From: Syntrophobacter fumaroxidans MPOB | GTDB lineage: Bacteria; Desulfobacterota; Syntrophobacteria; Syntrophobacterales; Syntrophobacteraceae | Length of the DNA stretch: 64,000 bases | Assembly: GCF_000014965.1 (NCBI RefSeq) | Contig: NC_008554.1 | Location: 1,662,001-1,726,000 of the forward strand | Direction: 5' to 3' | Shown: piece by piece, positions 34,008 through 42,849 of the stretch | Numbering within the stretch: position 1 is the stretch's first letter | Layout: each line of letters begins with the position of its first letter | Program-made: the position numbers and the translations under genes | The notes under the pieces: generated by a model | Told to the model about the DNA's origin: nothing | Seen by the model: the letters and a program-made list of their open reading frames with translations, nothing else | Database searches by the model: none

Positions 34008-35796
34008 TGTCGGCTTTCAGGACGGCAACGAAGGCGCTCTGGGGGATCATCACGGACCCCACCATTTTCATCCGCTTCTTGCCTTTCTTCTGTTTTTCGA
34101 GCAGCTTTCTCTTCCGAGAGATGTCGCCGCCGTAGCACTTTGCGGTCACGTCCTTGCGAAAGGCGTTGACCGTGGACCGCGCGATGATCTTCCCTCCTAT
34201 GGCACCCTGGATGGCGATCTTGAACTGGTGCCGGGGGATTTCCTCCTTGAGCCGGTCGCAAACCTGCACGGCCCATTCCCGAGCGCGTTCCCGGTGGACG
34301 ATCAGCGACAGGGCATCGACTTTCTCGCTGTTCACCAGGATGTCGAGCTTGACCAGGTCGCTCACCCGGTGTTCGATCAGGTCGTAGTCGAAGGAGCCGT
34401 ATCCCTGGGTGACCGTCTTCAGCTTGTCGTAGAAATCGAAAACCACCTCGGCCAGGGGCATTTCCATGGAGATCTCGATCCGCCCGGGGGTCGGGTAGTT
34501 GAAACGCGGGTTCACTCCGCGCTTGTCGAGGCACAATTTCATCACGGCGCCCATGTACCGTTCGGGAATGATGATCGAGGCCTTGATGAAGGGCTCGGCC
34601 GAAGTTCGGATCCTGATGGGATCCGGGTAGTACTGCGGGTTGTCGACCATCGTCGTGCTGCCGTCTTCAAGGGTCAGCACGTACTGCACGCTCGGGAAGG
34701 TCATGATGATGGACTGGTCGTATTCACGTTCGAGGCGCTCCTGGACGATCTCGAGGTGCAGCAGTCCCAGGAAGCCGCAGCGAAACCCCTGCCCCAGGGC
34801 AACCGATGAGTCCTTCTGGTAGATCAGGGCGGCGTCGTTGAGCTTGTACTTCTCGAGGGAATCAGCCAGGGAGAGATAATCGTCGGAGGAAATCGGGTAA
34901 ATCGAGGAAAACACCACGGGCTTGACTTCCTTGAAACCGGGAAGAGGCGCCGGGACCGGGTTGGAATCCAGGGTGATCGTGTCGCCCACCCTCGTGTCGC
35001 TCACCGTTTTGACGCCCGATATGACGTACCCGACCATTCCGGCCCGCAACTCCTTCTTGGGCTCTCTCGACAACCGAAAGACGCCGACTTCCTCCACCTT
35101 GTAGGTCGCCCCGTTGGACATGAAGCGGATGACGTCCCCGGGACGAACCGACCCGTCAAACACGCGGCAGGCCACGATAGTGCCCCGAAAGGAGTCGTAG
35201 TGCGCGTCGAAAATGAGGGCGGAAAGCGGGGCATCGAGCTTCCCCGACGGAGGCGGGATCCGATCGACGACGGCCTCCAGGACGTCGTCGATCCCCCTGC
35301 CCTCCTTTGCGGAACACAGCACCGCCTGGCTTGAATCCAGACCGAGCTCACTTTCAATCTGCGCCCTGGTGTTTTCGATGTCGGCCGAGAGCAGATCGAT
35401 CTTGTTGATCACCGGAATGATCGTGAGATCGTGTTCCATGGCGGCGTAGAGATTTGCGAGCGTTTGCGCCTGCACTCCCTGCGAAGCGTCCACCAGCAGC
35501 AGGACCCCCTCGCAGGAGGCCAGGGCGCGGGACACCTCATAGGAGAAATCCACATGCCCCGGGGTATCGATCAGGTTGAGCTCGACTTCTTCGCCGTTGC
35601 GGCTCCGGTACGGCAGCGTGACCGTCTGGCTCTTGATGGTGATCCCGCGTTCCCGCTCGATATCCATGTTATCGAGAATCTGATCCCGGAACTGTCGGTC
35701 GGTCACGAGGCCCGCACGCTGTATCAACCGGTCCGCCAGCGTGGATTTTCCGTGGTCTATGTGAGCGATGATGCTGAAATTCCTTATTTTCGTCAT
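34000..35796 (-). CDS. lepA: Elongation factor 4 (LepA), ribosome-associated GTPase
   Basis: 598 residues from the ATG at 35796; a GTG two codons upstream is possible. G1 is AHIDHGKSTLADRL, G2 has RERGITIKSQ, G3 is DTPGHVDF, G4 is NKIDL and G5 is SAKEGRGI. The C-terminal LepA-specific domain has YGGDISRKRKLLEKQKKGKK. All GTPase motifs are intact and the length is standard. LepA acts on stalled or misassembled ribosomes. A GGCACCG / CGGTGCC hairpin lies just upstream (about 35840-35862). Confidence 0.97.
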   Translation of the reverse strand: MTKIRNFSIIAHIDHGKSTLADRLIQRAGLVTDRQFRDQILDNMDIERERGITIKSQTVTLPYRSRNGEEVELNLIDTPGHVDFSYEVSRALASCEGVLLLVDASQGVQAQTLANLYAAMEHDLTIIPVINKIDLLSADIENTRAQIESELGLDSSQAVLCSAKEGRGIDDVLEAVVDRIPPPSGKLDAPLSALIFDAHYDSFRGTIVACRVFDGSVRPGDVIRFMSNGATYKVEEVGVFRLSREPKKELRAGMVGYVISGVKTVSDTRVGDTITLDSNPVPAPLPGFKEVKPVVFSSIYPISSDDYLSLADSLEKYKLNDAALIYQKDSSVALGQGFRCGFLGLLHLEIVQERLEREYDQSIIMTFPSVQYVLTLEDGSTTMVDNPQYYPDPIRIRTSAEPFIKASIIIPERYMGAVMKLCLDKRGVNPRFNYPTPGRIEISMEMPLAEVVFDFYDKLKTVTQGYGSFDYDLIEHRVSDLVKLDILVNSEKVDALSLIVHRERAREWAVQVCDRLKEEIPRHQFKIAIQGAIGGKIIARSTVNAFRKDVTAKCYGGDISRKRKLLEKQKKGKKRMKMVGSVMIPQSAFVAVLKADNE

Positions 35797-36282
35797 AGAC
35801 ACCAGGTACCCTGAACAAATTTGAGGGAAGGATCAATGGCGGGGGCACCGCCCGTCGGTGCCTCAAGGCCGCCCCGGCTACCGCGCCCCGGGTCCCGGGT
35901 CACGCTCGAGCTCCGATCGTGTCCCTTCCCGGGGAAAATTGATTTATATCCTATATGCCTTCGCCGGTAAATCCTCACGAAACTCCCGCCCCCTGAAAGC
36001 CGGATGCCGAACACGGCGCCACCCCCGGAAAAATCGAGGCGTTCTCGCCCCGAAGTCGTCTGCCGCGTCGGACTTCCGGATGGACACCGACGCCGAAAAA
36101 GTGTAAACGGGGATCATCCGTCATTCACCGCCCGTCTGCGACAATCCACCCCCTCACCCGCGCACGAACGCATCCGGGCGGTTCCGGAGAGGAGGCCGCA
36201 GCGCGGATCGCCCCGTCAGGCTCCGTCGTCCGCGATCCGGTTTCTTTCCGCTCTTCAAACCACAATCTATGGAGGAGATTCA
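35797..36282. other. Divergent gap between lepA and a small lipoprotein
   Basis: About 485 bases. Promoters for both directions are expected. An AT-rich patch, GATTTATATCCTATATGCC at 35940-35958, is the best promoter-like segment for the lepA side but was not resolved into boxes. No gene recognised. Confidence 0.35.
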
Positions 36283-36603
36283 ATGAAAACGGTTCGTATC
36301 CTGATTGCCCTGAGTGTTCTGTGCGCTCTCGCGTCGTGTTCTCTCAAGCAAGGCTGGGACCTGGCGGGAAAATGGCAGAAAATCGAGGGCGCCGAAACGG
36401 TCGAATTCACCGCCAAGGGCACGGTGGTCCTGGTGAGCGGGGAGACTTCCGTAACCGCTCCGTACACCGTGCTTGACGCAAAACATTTGCAGCTCAACCT
36501 GGGAGGGCTGGGAACGGTTGTGGTCGGAGCGGAGGTCGCCGGAGACACGCTGACGCTGACCGACGCCAAGGGACAGGCCGTCAAGTACAAGAAAGCGAAA
36601 TAG
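36283..36603 (+). CDS. Small lipoprotein, function unknown
   Basis: 106 residues. The start at MKTVRILIALSVLCALASC is supported by GGAGGAGA ten bases upstream. A lipoprotein signal peptide ends in the lipobox LASC (Cys19). The remainder (LAGKWQKIEGAETVEFTAKG, VTAPYTVLDAKHLQLNLGG) looks like a small beta barrel in which a quantity is compared with a model polynomial-like fold; similar short 'DAGKW' proteins occur widely. No catalytic residues are evident. It is monocistronic. Confidence 0.75.
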   Translation: MKTVRILIALSVLCALASCSLKQGWDLAGKWQKIEGAETVEFTAKGTVVLVSGETSVTAPYTVLDAKHLQLNLGGLGTVVVGAEVAGDTLTLTDAKGQAVKYKKAK

Positions 36604-36610
36604 AGCAATC

Positions 36611-36829
36611 ACCTGGGAGATAGACTCCCGGGTGAGCCTGTTTTCATGCTCCGCGGGTGTCGCAGCCCCCATGGGCAATTGCGTTCGAGGTGGGTGCATC
36701 GGACGGGCGGGCATAAAGCCCGCCCGTTGTACGTATGATCCGCGTAACAGTCCCGTAATGGCAAGGTTTATCCCCGACCGCATCACCTCCCGGCCGTGGA
36801 TGTGTGGAAAACAACTCGGATGAACGCAC
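36611..36829 (+). repeat. Composite MITE-like element, copy C
   Basis: One 70-bp unit (ACCTGGGAGATAGACTCCCG at 36611) is followed by a shorter MITE of about 150 bp, from TTGCGTTCGAGG at 36679 to ATGAACGCA at 36820-36828. The interior differs from copies A/B and resembles copy D: a GGCGGGCATAAAGCCCGCC hairpin. This defines a second subtype of the family. It begins 8 bases after the lipoprotein stop. Confidence 0.7.
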
Positions 36830-36868
36830 AAGACCCGGCCCCGCCTTGGCGGGACCGGGTCTTTTTTG
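36830..36868 (+). terminator. Rho-independent terminator
   Basis: AAGACCCGG pairs with CCGGGTCTT and CCCGCC with GGCGGG, giving one long stem followed by a T run (TCTTTTTT) on the plus strand. It lies between convergent genes, the plus-strand lipoprotein and the minus-strand beta-barrel gene. On the minus strand the T tract is weak, so it mainly serves plus-strand transcripts. Confidence 0.75.
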
Positions 36869-36893
36869 TATCGAACCCGGAGTCTGCCCGGAA

Positions 36894-37715
36894 TCAGAAC
36901 GCCGCGGTGATATTGAGACCGCCGAACACGTGGCTGGACTCGCCGTCCCAGGAATTCGCCTCGATGATGTCCGCCGCTTCGCCGGTGAGCGGAAACGCGA
37001 AGCCGATCTTGGGAGTGAGCGTCAGCCACTTGAGAACCGGGATGCGCAGCCCGGCGTTCAGCGTCCCGGAATGGAACGCGGAATAGGAATCCAGCCTGCC
37101 CGAGGGGTGGACCAGCGTGTCGTCGTCGAGCAGAACCAGGTACCCGAAAGTCATCCCCAGGTCGACGCTCATTCCGCACCAAGGAAGCGGGAAATTGCGC
37201 GAAAGGTCCAGTTGCATCCACCACCCGGGCGTGTGGGTCACTTCGCGATACGTCGTGAATCCAACCGTGAACCACGGAAAGGCGTACGACACCCCGCCGT
37301 ACACTTCCAGCGCGTCGAACCGGCCGTTGGGCAGATTGTAGTAGATGGTCCCCACGGTTCCCGTGAAGTTTTTGAAAAGCTCGCGCGAGTAGGAACCCGT
37401 GAAATCGGTCTCGTTCCACTTCGCTCCTCGCGAGAACAACTCCTGGGCGGTATCGAAATTGCCCCACACGTTGAACGAGAAGCCATGCGAGCCCAGCGTG
37501 AACGAGGGCTGCATGACCGCACTGCCCGCGCTGAGCGCATACCCCCTCCAGATATACTGGCTGAGGAAATCGACCGACCCGCTTCCCGTCAGCTTGACGT
37601 CCTCACACGCGCCCTGTTCGTCGGCTCCCGCCGGCGCAGTCCCGCACATTAACCCCATGAATGCAAAGAAGAAAACCAGTAGTGCGCCAACCCCTCTTGA
37701 CCTCAGCTTTTTCAT
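36894..37715 (-). CDS. Outer-membrane beta-barrel protein (TorF-like / putative porin)
   Basis: 273 residues. A signal peptide covers residues 1-31 (LLVFFFAFMGLMCGTAPAGA). The mature part is made of alternating amphipathic strands (SVDFLSQYIWRGYALSAGSA, FSFNVWGNFDTAQEL, SYAFPWFTVGFTTYREV). The phrase QYIWRG is frequent in this family. The chain ends in Phe, the usual BAM recognition signal. An outer-membrane channel or structural role is likely; the substrate is unknown. Confidence 0.8.
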   Translation of the reverse strand: MKKLRSRGVGALLVFFFAFMGLMCGTAPAGADEQGACEDVKLTGSGSVDFLSQYIWRGYALSAGSAVMQPSFTLGSHGFSFNVWGNFDTAQELFSRGAKWNETDFTGSYSRELFKNFTGTVGTIYYNLPNGRFDALEVYGGVSYAFPWFTVGFTTYREVTHTPGWWMQLDLSRNFPLPWCGMSVDLGMTFGYLVLLDDDTLVHPSGRLDSYSAFHSGTLNAGLRIPVLKWLTLTPKIGFAFPLTGEAADIIEANSWDGESSHVFGGLNITAAF

Positions 37716-38426
37716 TTTTTTCAGCCCCTCGTTGAATGCTCGAAGAAAACCCCATCACGCGGAAGACGAATGAAGACCGCACACCTCATCCGAACCGGGT
37801 TCGATTCCACCCGTGAAGTGGCAAATAGCAGGAAGCTTGCCATTGGAGATCGAACAGGCATTGGCGCACGGATCGAGAAGACCGCACAGCGCGTTGAAGC
37901 CCTCGTTTATCCGGAGCTAACAGATTGATTTTGATATATTATTGGTTTTGAACGAAAAACCCTGCCGTCAACAGCCGGCGCGATTGCTCCAGGCGGATTG
38001 GAGGTTTGATCTCATTGAAATGGATCATACTTTGACACATTTTTGTTGATTTCATGGCTGCGGAGCTTCCGATTGCAACAAAACCGACACTCTCGTCATG
38101 TGCCGGAATTTCGCCGCCGTGATGGTCGGTTCTCCCCCGGCACGGCGAGGACCCGGGAATCCCTTTGCGCCGCGTGGTCGCGCCGGCGTGAGGGATGCAC
38201 GATCTCATGAACCGGCCCGGTGAGGCGGGTGGCGGGCATGTGCAGCTCGCTGTAAAAGAAGCGGCCCAACCGGATGGAGTCGGTTGATCCAGTTCGCGAT
38301 TTCATGTATGAAGTGTGGATCGAACTTTCGTGAATTTCCAGGGAGCTCGACCGATGTCGAGCTTTCATGTCATTTCAGAGAACGGTGTTGCTGTCCGCGG
38401 ACAATCTTTCCGGAGGTGGCCGGAGC
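37716..38426. other. 710-bp gap without a recognised gene
   Basis: No frame here has a ribosome-binding site and a recognisable product. An AT-rich stretch at 37920-37975 (TTTTGATATATTATTGG) stands out. A TTCGATTCCACCC phrase at 37800 looks like a tRNA T-loop, but its stem does not pair. The left edge should hold the promoter of the beta-barrel gene. Confidence 0.4.
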
Positions 38427-38843
38427 ATGAATGTAAAGGAACTGGAGCAGCTGATGGAGCAGGCAATGACGTCCGAGTGGGAGGTCACTTCCACGGGCAC
38501 CGGTTTTCTGGTCGCCACGGACTGGCGCCTGCCCAACAATGAACGCATCGAGATCTTTGTGCGAACGGTCGGCGAGCGGGAGGATCTATTCCTGGTGACG
38601 GATGGGGGAGAGGTCTTCAACTTCCTGTTTTCCCACGGCATCGATCTTTCCAAGGACACCCGGGGGATGAAGACTCTGAACGGCGTGTCGGAGAGGTACC
38701 AGGCCAAGATCGTGAACTACCAGATCACCCGGGGAAGCGGCCGGGCGGACCTTGCCCGTTCCATACGCCTCATGCTCGAAGCCGTCAAGGACGCGTCCTT
38801 TCTTCTCTGGCACAAACTGGTCCCGGACAGCTCCATTCACTGA
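38427..38843 (+). CDS. DUF1828-like domain protein
   Basis: 138 residues from the ATG at 38427 (MNVKELEQLMEQ), preceded by GGAGGTGGCCGGAGC. The core (IEIFVRTVGEREDLFLVTDG, GGEVFNFLFSHGIDL) matches the DUF1828 pattern, in which a strand pair ends in a 'TDGG' turn. Proteins of this type are often linked to mobile elements or restriction/toxin loci, but no such partner is visible. It stands alone between two gaps. Function unknown. Confidence 0.65.
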   Translation: MNVKELEQLMEQAMTSEWEVTSTGTGFLVATDWRLPNNERIEIFVRTVGEREDLFLVTDGGEVFNFLFSHGIDLSKDTRGMKTLNGVSERYQAKIVNYQITRGSGRADLARSIRLMLEAVKDASFLLWHKLVPDSSIH

Positions 38844-38990
38844 CGCTCGCGGGGGGGGAGATTACGACTTGATCGGCCACGCCGAATCCGGCCTGACGCC
38901 CGCGCGCCGGCGGGTGGGGAGGAACGAAGTTCGGTCAATAATACAAGATCGGCTCTGACGCCCGCGCGCCGGCGGGGGGAGGAAACCCGG
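38840..38990 (+). repeat. GC-rich imperfect direct repeats
   Basis: The phrase CTGACGCCCGCGCGCCGGCG followed by a G run and GAGGAA occurs at 38893 and 38955. A shorter relative, CTGACGCTCGCGGGGG, is at 38840, right after the DUF1828 stop. Spacing is 53 and 62 bases. The origin is unknown. Confidence 0.5.
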
Positions 38991-39059
38991 CCTCCCGTGA
39001 TTGACGCCCCCGCCCCCGCGGCTTCCCGGCATCGACACCGCGGCTCGGCCGCCCGAATG

Positions 39060-40466
39060 TCAGCCTGCCTGCCGGTCGATGAACCGCAATGCGTTGTTCA
39101 GACGCTTGAGCACCGCGTCCTTGCCCAGAACGTCGATGATCTCGAACAGGCCGGGGCTCACCGTCCCTCCCGTCAAGGCCACTCGAACGGGTTGGGCGAC
39201 CTTTCCCAGCTTCAGTCCCAGTTCCGAAACGATCTGCTGAAAAACCGATTCCAGGCGCTCGTGGGAAAACCCGTCCAGTGCGGCCAGCTCCGCAAGAAGC
39301 CGATTGAAGGGTTCGCGCATGGCGGAAACCAGAAATTTTCGGGCCGCCTCCGGATCGTATTCCACTTCATCCACCAGGTAGAACCGCATTTGCTCCGCCA
39401 TCTCGACCAGCGTCCGCACTCTGGGCTGCAGCGTCGGAATCGCTCGGGCCACGTATTCGGGCGACCGGGCAGGATAGCCCTTCGCGTCAAGGAACGGCTG
39501 CAAAAGGGGAACCAGCGCCTCCGGGCTCCTTTCCCTCAGGTAGTGGGCGTTCAGCCACAAGAACTTCTCCGGGTTGAACACACTGGCGGATTTGCCGACG
39601 TTTTCCAGGCTGAAGGTTTCGATCAGTTCCCGCCGGGTGAAGATCTCCTGGTCTCCGTGAGACCATCCGAGTCGGACCAGGTAGTTGATCAGCGCTTCCG
39701 GAAGGATCCCCATGTCCCGGTAGGCCATGACCGAGGTGGCCCCGTGGCGCTTGGACAGGCGCGCCCGATCCTCGCCCAGGATCATGGGAACATGCGCGAA
39801 ATACGGCAGCCTGGCACCGAGAGCCTGGTAGATGAGGATCTGGCGCGGGGTGTTGTTCACATGGTCATCCCCGCGAATGACGTGGGTGATGTTCATGGTG
39901 ACGTCATCCACCACCACCGCGAAGTTGTAGGTGGGCATGCCGTCGCTGCGCTGGAGGACGAGGTCGTCGAGCTCGGCGTTCTCGAAAAAAATCGGTCCCT
40001 TGATGATATCGTTGAGCACCGTCGTGCCCGAATCCGGACACCGGAACCGGAGCACTCTGTCCGGCCCGGGACCGAGCCCGCGATCCCGACACCTGCCGTC
40101 GTACTTGGGCTTTCGCCCCTCTGCCATGGCGCTCTTGCGCCGTCGTTCGAGATCGTCGGGCGCGCAGTCGCAATAGTAGGCGGCACCGCCGTCGACCATT
40201 CTTTGAAGGTAATCCTTGTAGACATCGAGTCGCTTTGTTTGATAGTACGGTCCCTCGTCCCAGTCCAGGGAGAGCCATTCCATGGCGTCGAGAATGGCCT
40301 TGATGGACGATTCCGTCGACCGGACGAGGTCCGTGTCTTCAATGCGAAGGATGAATCTGCCGCCGAAATGGCGGGCGAAGAGCCAGTTGAACAAGGCCGT
40401 CCTTGCCCCTCCGATATGCAGATCCCCGGTTGGGCTTGGCGGGAATCGAGTGATTACGGGCTCCAT
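39060..40466 (-). CDS. gltX: Glutamyl-tRNA synthetase
   Basis: 468 residues from the ATG at 40466 (MEPVITRFPPSPTGDLHIGG); the longer upstream frame crosses a repeat element and is rejected. The class I signature appears as HIGG, the common variant in GltX, and the KMSKS-type loop as RLSKRHGA. CDCAPDDLERRR lies in the tRNA acceptor-binding insert. The C-terminal anticodon-binding domain is present. It charges tRNA-Glu. Length and motifs are those of a functional enzyme; whether it is discriminating or not cannot be told. Confidence 0.96.
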   Translation of the reverse strand: MEPVITRFPPSPTGDLHIGGARTALFNWLFARHFGGRFILRIEDTDLVRSTESSIKAILDAMEWLSLDWDEGPYYQTKRLDVYKDYLQRMVDGGAAYYCDCAPDDLERRRKSAMAEGRKPKYDGRCRDRGLGPGPDRVLRFRCPDSGTTVLNDIIKGPIFFENAELDDLVLQRSDGMPTYNFAVVVDDVTMNITHVIRGDDHVNNTPRQILIYQALGARLPYFAHVPMILGEDRARLSKRHGATSVMAYRDMGILPEALINYLVRLGWSHGDQEIFTRRELIETFSLENVGKSASVFNPEKFLWLNAHYLRERSPEALVPLLQPFLDAKGYPARSPEYVARAIPTLQPRVRTLVEMAEQMRFYLVDEVEYDPEAARKFLVSAMREPFNRLLAELAALDGFSHERLESVFQQIVSELGLKLGKVAQPVRVALTGGTVSPGLFEIIDVLGKDAVLKRLNNALRFIDRQAG

Positions 40467-40519
40467 AAACCATGTTCTCCTTGAAATATGCCGATTGCCG
40501 CTTCGATTGATACTAGGTT

Positions 40520-40878
40520 GCCTAGAAAATAGATTCCCGGCCGAAACTATTTTCATGCTTCGCGGGTGACGCCGGCGACATGGGGAATTACCTAGAAAAT
40601 AGATTCCCTCGGGAGTCTGTTTTCATGCTTCGCGGGTGAAGCGCAGCCTCATGGATAATTGCGTTCAAGAGGAGTGCATCGGGCGGGAGGGCATAAAGCC
40701 CTCCCCTTGCTACGTCTGACCGGCCTATCGGTCCGTAGGGGGTTATCCCCGCCCGCGCCACCTACCCTTGCTACCTCTGACAGAAACCCGACCGGCCTGT
40801 CGGTCCGTAGCAAGGGGCGGAGTATATCCCCGCCCGCGTCGCCTCCCGCCATGCGGGTGTTGTGTAATCTTGAACGCA
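40520..40878 (+). repeat. Composite MITE-like element, copy D (two 70-bp units plus MITE)
   Basis: Two tandem 70-bp units begin at 40520 (GCCTAGAAAATAGATTCCCG) and 40590 (ACCTAGAAAATAGATTCCC). A 221-bp MITE follows, from TTGCGTTCAAGA at 40658 to TCTTGAACGCA ending at 40878. The interior contains the hairpin GGGAGGGCATAAAGCCCTCCC (GGGAGGGC / GCCCTCCC) and two copies of ACCGGCCTRTCGGTCCGTAG. It lies just upstream of gltX and may carry or disturb its promoter. Confidence 0.8.
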
Positions 40879-41238
40879 CCCCGGTATGAAGCGGATTTGC
40901 AGGAGGGGGAAAACACCTTGCGCTCCGGATGTTTCGTTCCATCCTGCCGTATGCACCGCCAAATTTCGGCTTGCAGCCGAAAACCGGGCAATAATGCTTA
41001 ACACAGGACCGGGCTAAACTCAATCACGCGCTGCCGCGAAAAGCTCCAGGCCGCTCGGCGCTTCGCGGAATCATTTGAAAAACCGGTCGCCGCGCAACAG
41101 AAATCTTGCTCATTCGGCACTCATCTGGCAGTATGTCGCAACGCCTGACGGAAAGGACGGCCTGCCTGCATCGGGCAGGCCGAATGGAATTGGGATTTCA
41201 GAGTTCTGCTGAACCATCCGGCTGAAGGGAATGGAAGC
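40879..41238. other. Gap upstream of the second lipoprotein
   Basis: About 360 bases, no recognised gene. GGCCTGCCTGCATCGGGCAGGCC at 41159-41181 can form a stem (GCCTGC/GCAGGC) close before the lipoprotein gene. The region should hold the lipoprotein's promoter. Confidence 0.35.
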
Positions 41239-41748
41239 ATGAAAAGCATCATCCGTGTTCTGGCATGTTGTCTGGTACTGCTTTCTCTGTGTGCGTGCGG
41301 ATCGTCCAAGGAACCGGCGGCATCGACCGCAACCGGGCCTCCCCCGAATTCTCCGACCAAGATCAGGGTGGTCGACGTTTCCAACAGCACGGGGGAACTG
41401 TTTGACGTGGACGTGATCGGGTTGCTCTGGAGCGGCCTCGACGATGCGTTGAAGAAGCGGGGCATGTTCTGGACTCCGGATTCCCCCAACCCTCCGCTCA
41501 CCATCGAAGCACAAGTGGTGAAATACAGAAAGGGAAGCGCCGTTGCAAGAGGAATGCTGGTGCCCTATTGGGGGAACACCGTGCTCGTGGCCAAATGCGA
41601 GCTCAAGGAAGGCGACCGGGTGATCGCGTCGGCCGAATCGAAGCAGAGCGTTTCCCTCGGTCACGGCGGGATCGCGATCGGGGGATGGCGCAAGGTTTTT
41701 TCCGCCGTCGGGGAGGAACTGGTGAGCAAGGTGGTGCGGCCCATGTAA
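41239..41748 (+). CDS. Lipoprotein, possibly DUF4410-like
   Basis: 169 residues. The start has GAAGGGAATGGA upstream. MKSIIRVLACCLVLLSLCAC is a lipoprotein signal peptide; the lipobox is LCAC with the lipidated Cys at position 20. After a Pro/Ser/Thr-rich linker comes a folded part (VIGLLWSGLDDALKKRGM, PPLTIEAQVVKYRKGSAVAR, VLVAKCELKEGDRVIASAES), resembling lipoproteins that bind or assemble at the outer membrane. Function is not known. It precedes the yceD-rpmF-plsX operon but has its own stop and gap. Confidence 0.7.
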   Translation: MKSIIRVLACCLVLLSLCACGSSKEPAASTATGPPPNSPTKIRVVDVSNSTGELFDVDVIGLLWSGLDDALKKRGMFWTPDSPNPPLTIEAQVVKYRKGSAVARGMLVPYWGNTVLVAKCELKEGDRVIASAESKQSVSLGHGGIAIGGWRKVFSAVGEELVSKVVRPM

Positions 41749-41788
41749 TGGGCGTCGGCTTCTTCGGGATGATGACCTGTCAAATTGA

Positions 41789-41816
41789 TTGACAACTTGA
41801 CACGGATCTGTATACT
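41789..41816 (+). promoter_or_regulatory. Sigma70-type promoter of yceD-rpmF-plsX
   Basis: TTGACA (41789-41794) and TATACT (41811-41816) are separated by 16 bases, close to the ideal housekeeping promoter. The yceD ATG is 31 bases further on. It is one of the clearest promoters in the window. Confidence 0.75.
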
Positions 41817-41847
41817 AAGTTGTTTTGACATCCTGAAGGGAAGCGGC

Positions 41848-42402
41848 ATGCGGATTCGAGTCGACGAAATACCGGAATCGGGGAGGTTTCTTCATTTCCA
41901 CTGGGATGAAGACCACCTGCGCCAGTTCCTGCCTCCGGAGGATCCTTTCGAGATCGAGCTGGTGCGGCCGGTCAATGTGGACCTTGAAATTCAGAAAAGA
42001 ATCGACCACATCCGCATCACGGGGACCATCAGGGGGGTCTTGCGGCTGGGTTGCCATCGGTGCCTGAAACCTTTCCAGTGGTCCATGGATGAAACCGTGG
42101 ACGTCTTTCTCCTCGAGGAAGAAAAGGCTCCTCAGGAGGAGGAGCTCGAGCTGGAAGACGAAGAGCTCGACTTCGAATTCTTCGACGGTCAAATCATCGA
42201 GATCGACCAGTTGGTGGCCGAACAGATCTTCCTGGCGTTGCCGTTCAAGGTGCTCTGTTCCGAGGACTGCCGCGGCATCTGCCCCCGGTGCGGGGTCAAT
42301 CTGAACGATGAGGAATGCCGTTGCGCGATGGAGAAGGAACCTTCGGCATTCTCCCGGCTCGAGGCCATCAAGTCGCGGCTGCCGGGCTGGAGGGAAGAAT
42401 AG
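41848..42402 (+). CDS. yceD: YceD family protein (DUF177), 23S rRNA accumulation protein
   Basis: 184 residues from the ATG at 41848 with GAAGGGAAGC upstream. It has the DUF177 pattern: an N-terminal beta-rich part (VNVDLEIQKRIDHIRITGTI), RLGCHRCLKPF with a C-x2-C pair, an acidic stretch, and a C-terminal CSEDCRGICPRCGVNLND with paired Cys for zinc. YceD is needed for normal 23S rRNA levels in E. coli and is widely linked to rpmF and plsX, as here. Confidence 0.88.
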   Translation: MRIRVDEIPESGRFLHFHWDEDHLRQFLPPEDPFEIELVRPVNVDLEIQKRIDHIRITGTIRGVLRLGCHRCLKPFQWSMDETVDVFLLEEEKAPQEEELELEDEELDFEFFDGQIIEIDQLVAEQIFLALPFKVLCSEDCRGICPRCGVNLNDEECRCAMEKEPSAFSRLEAIKSRLPGWREE

Positions 42403-42482
42403 GGACGAAAGACAATCGAATCAACCGGCCCGCGCCGTTGCGGGTCTTTCGTATCAGTCCTCCTCGCTCGTAAGGAGCACCG

Positions 42483-42504
42483 GAATCCCGCACCAGCGGG
42501 ATTC
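42483..42504 (+). terminator. Hairpin between yceD and rpmF
   Basis: A perfect 9-bp stem, GAATCCCGC / GCGGGATTC with loop ACCA, is followed only by CTTTGC. It lies 80 bases after yceD and 130 before rpmF. It could be a weak terminator or an attenuator that lowers expression of rpmF relative to yceD. Confidence 0.4.
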
Positions 42505-42634
42505 TTTGCATGCTTTCAGCGGATTGCGGAGACATCCGGGAGCCCGGGGGGACGTCAAACAACCGCCGCACCTTCACGCGCGTGAAGCTCACGCGGGATT
42601 GCGGATCGGACGAGGTTTCCAAGGAGAATCGAAA

Positions 42635-42817
42635 ATGGGAGTACCTAAGAGAAAGACATCCAAAGGCAGGCGCGACAAAAGACGTGCCCATCTGGCCCTG
42701 AGCGGCCCTGCCCTGGCCAAGTGCCCGCAGTGCAACGAAATGCGCCTGCCTCACCGGGTTTGCCCGGCCTGCGGCTACTACCGGGATCGAGCGGTACTGG
42801 AATTTGAGGAAGAATAG
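42635..42817 (+). CDS. rpmF: 50S ribosomal protein L32
   Basis: 60 residues, MGVPKRKTSKGRRDKRRAHL, with AAGGAGAATC upstream of the ATG. The zinc ribbon is CPQCNEMRLPHRVCPACGYY (two C-x2-C pairs), the Cys-containing form of L32. The longer frame that starts upstream is not real. It lies 32 bases before plsX. Confidence 0.96.
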   Translation: MGVPKRKTSKGRRDKRRAHLALSGPALAKCPQCNEMRLPHRVCPACGYYRDRAVLEFEEE

Positions 42818-42849
42818 GCAGAGCGGTCCGTCGTCGGAAGGTCTGGTTT

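Noticed and set aside
37780-37820. Possible tRNA (GGTTCGATTCC T-loop-like sequence)
   Set aside because: The flanking bases cannot form the T stem or an acceptor stem, and no anticodon arm was found upstream.
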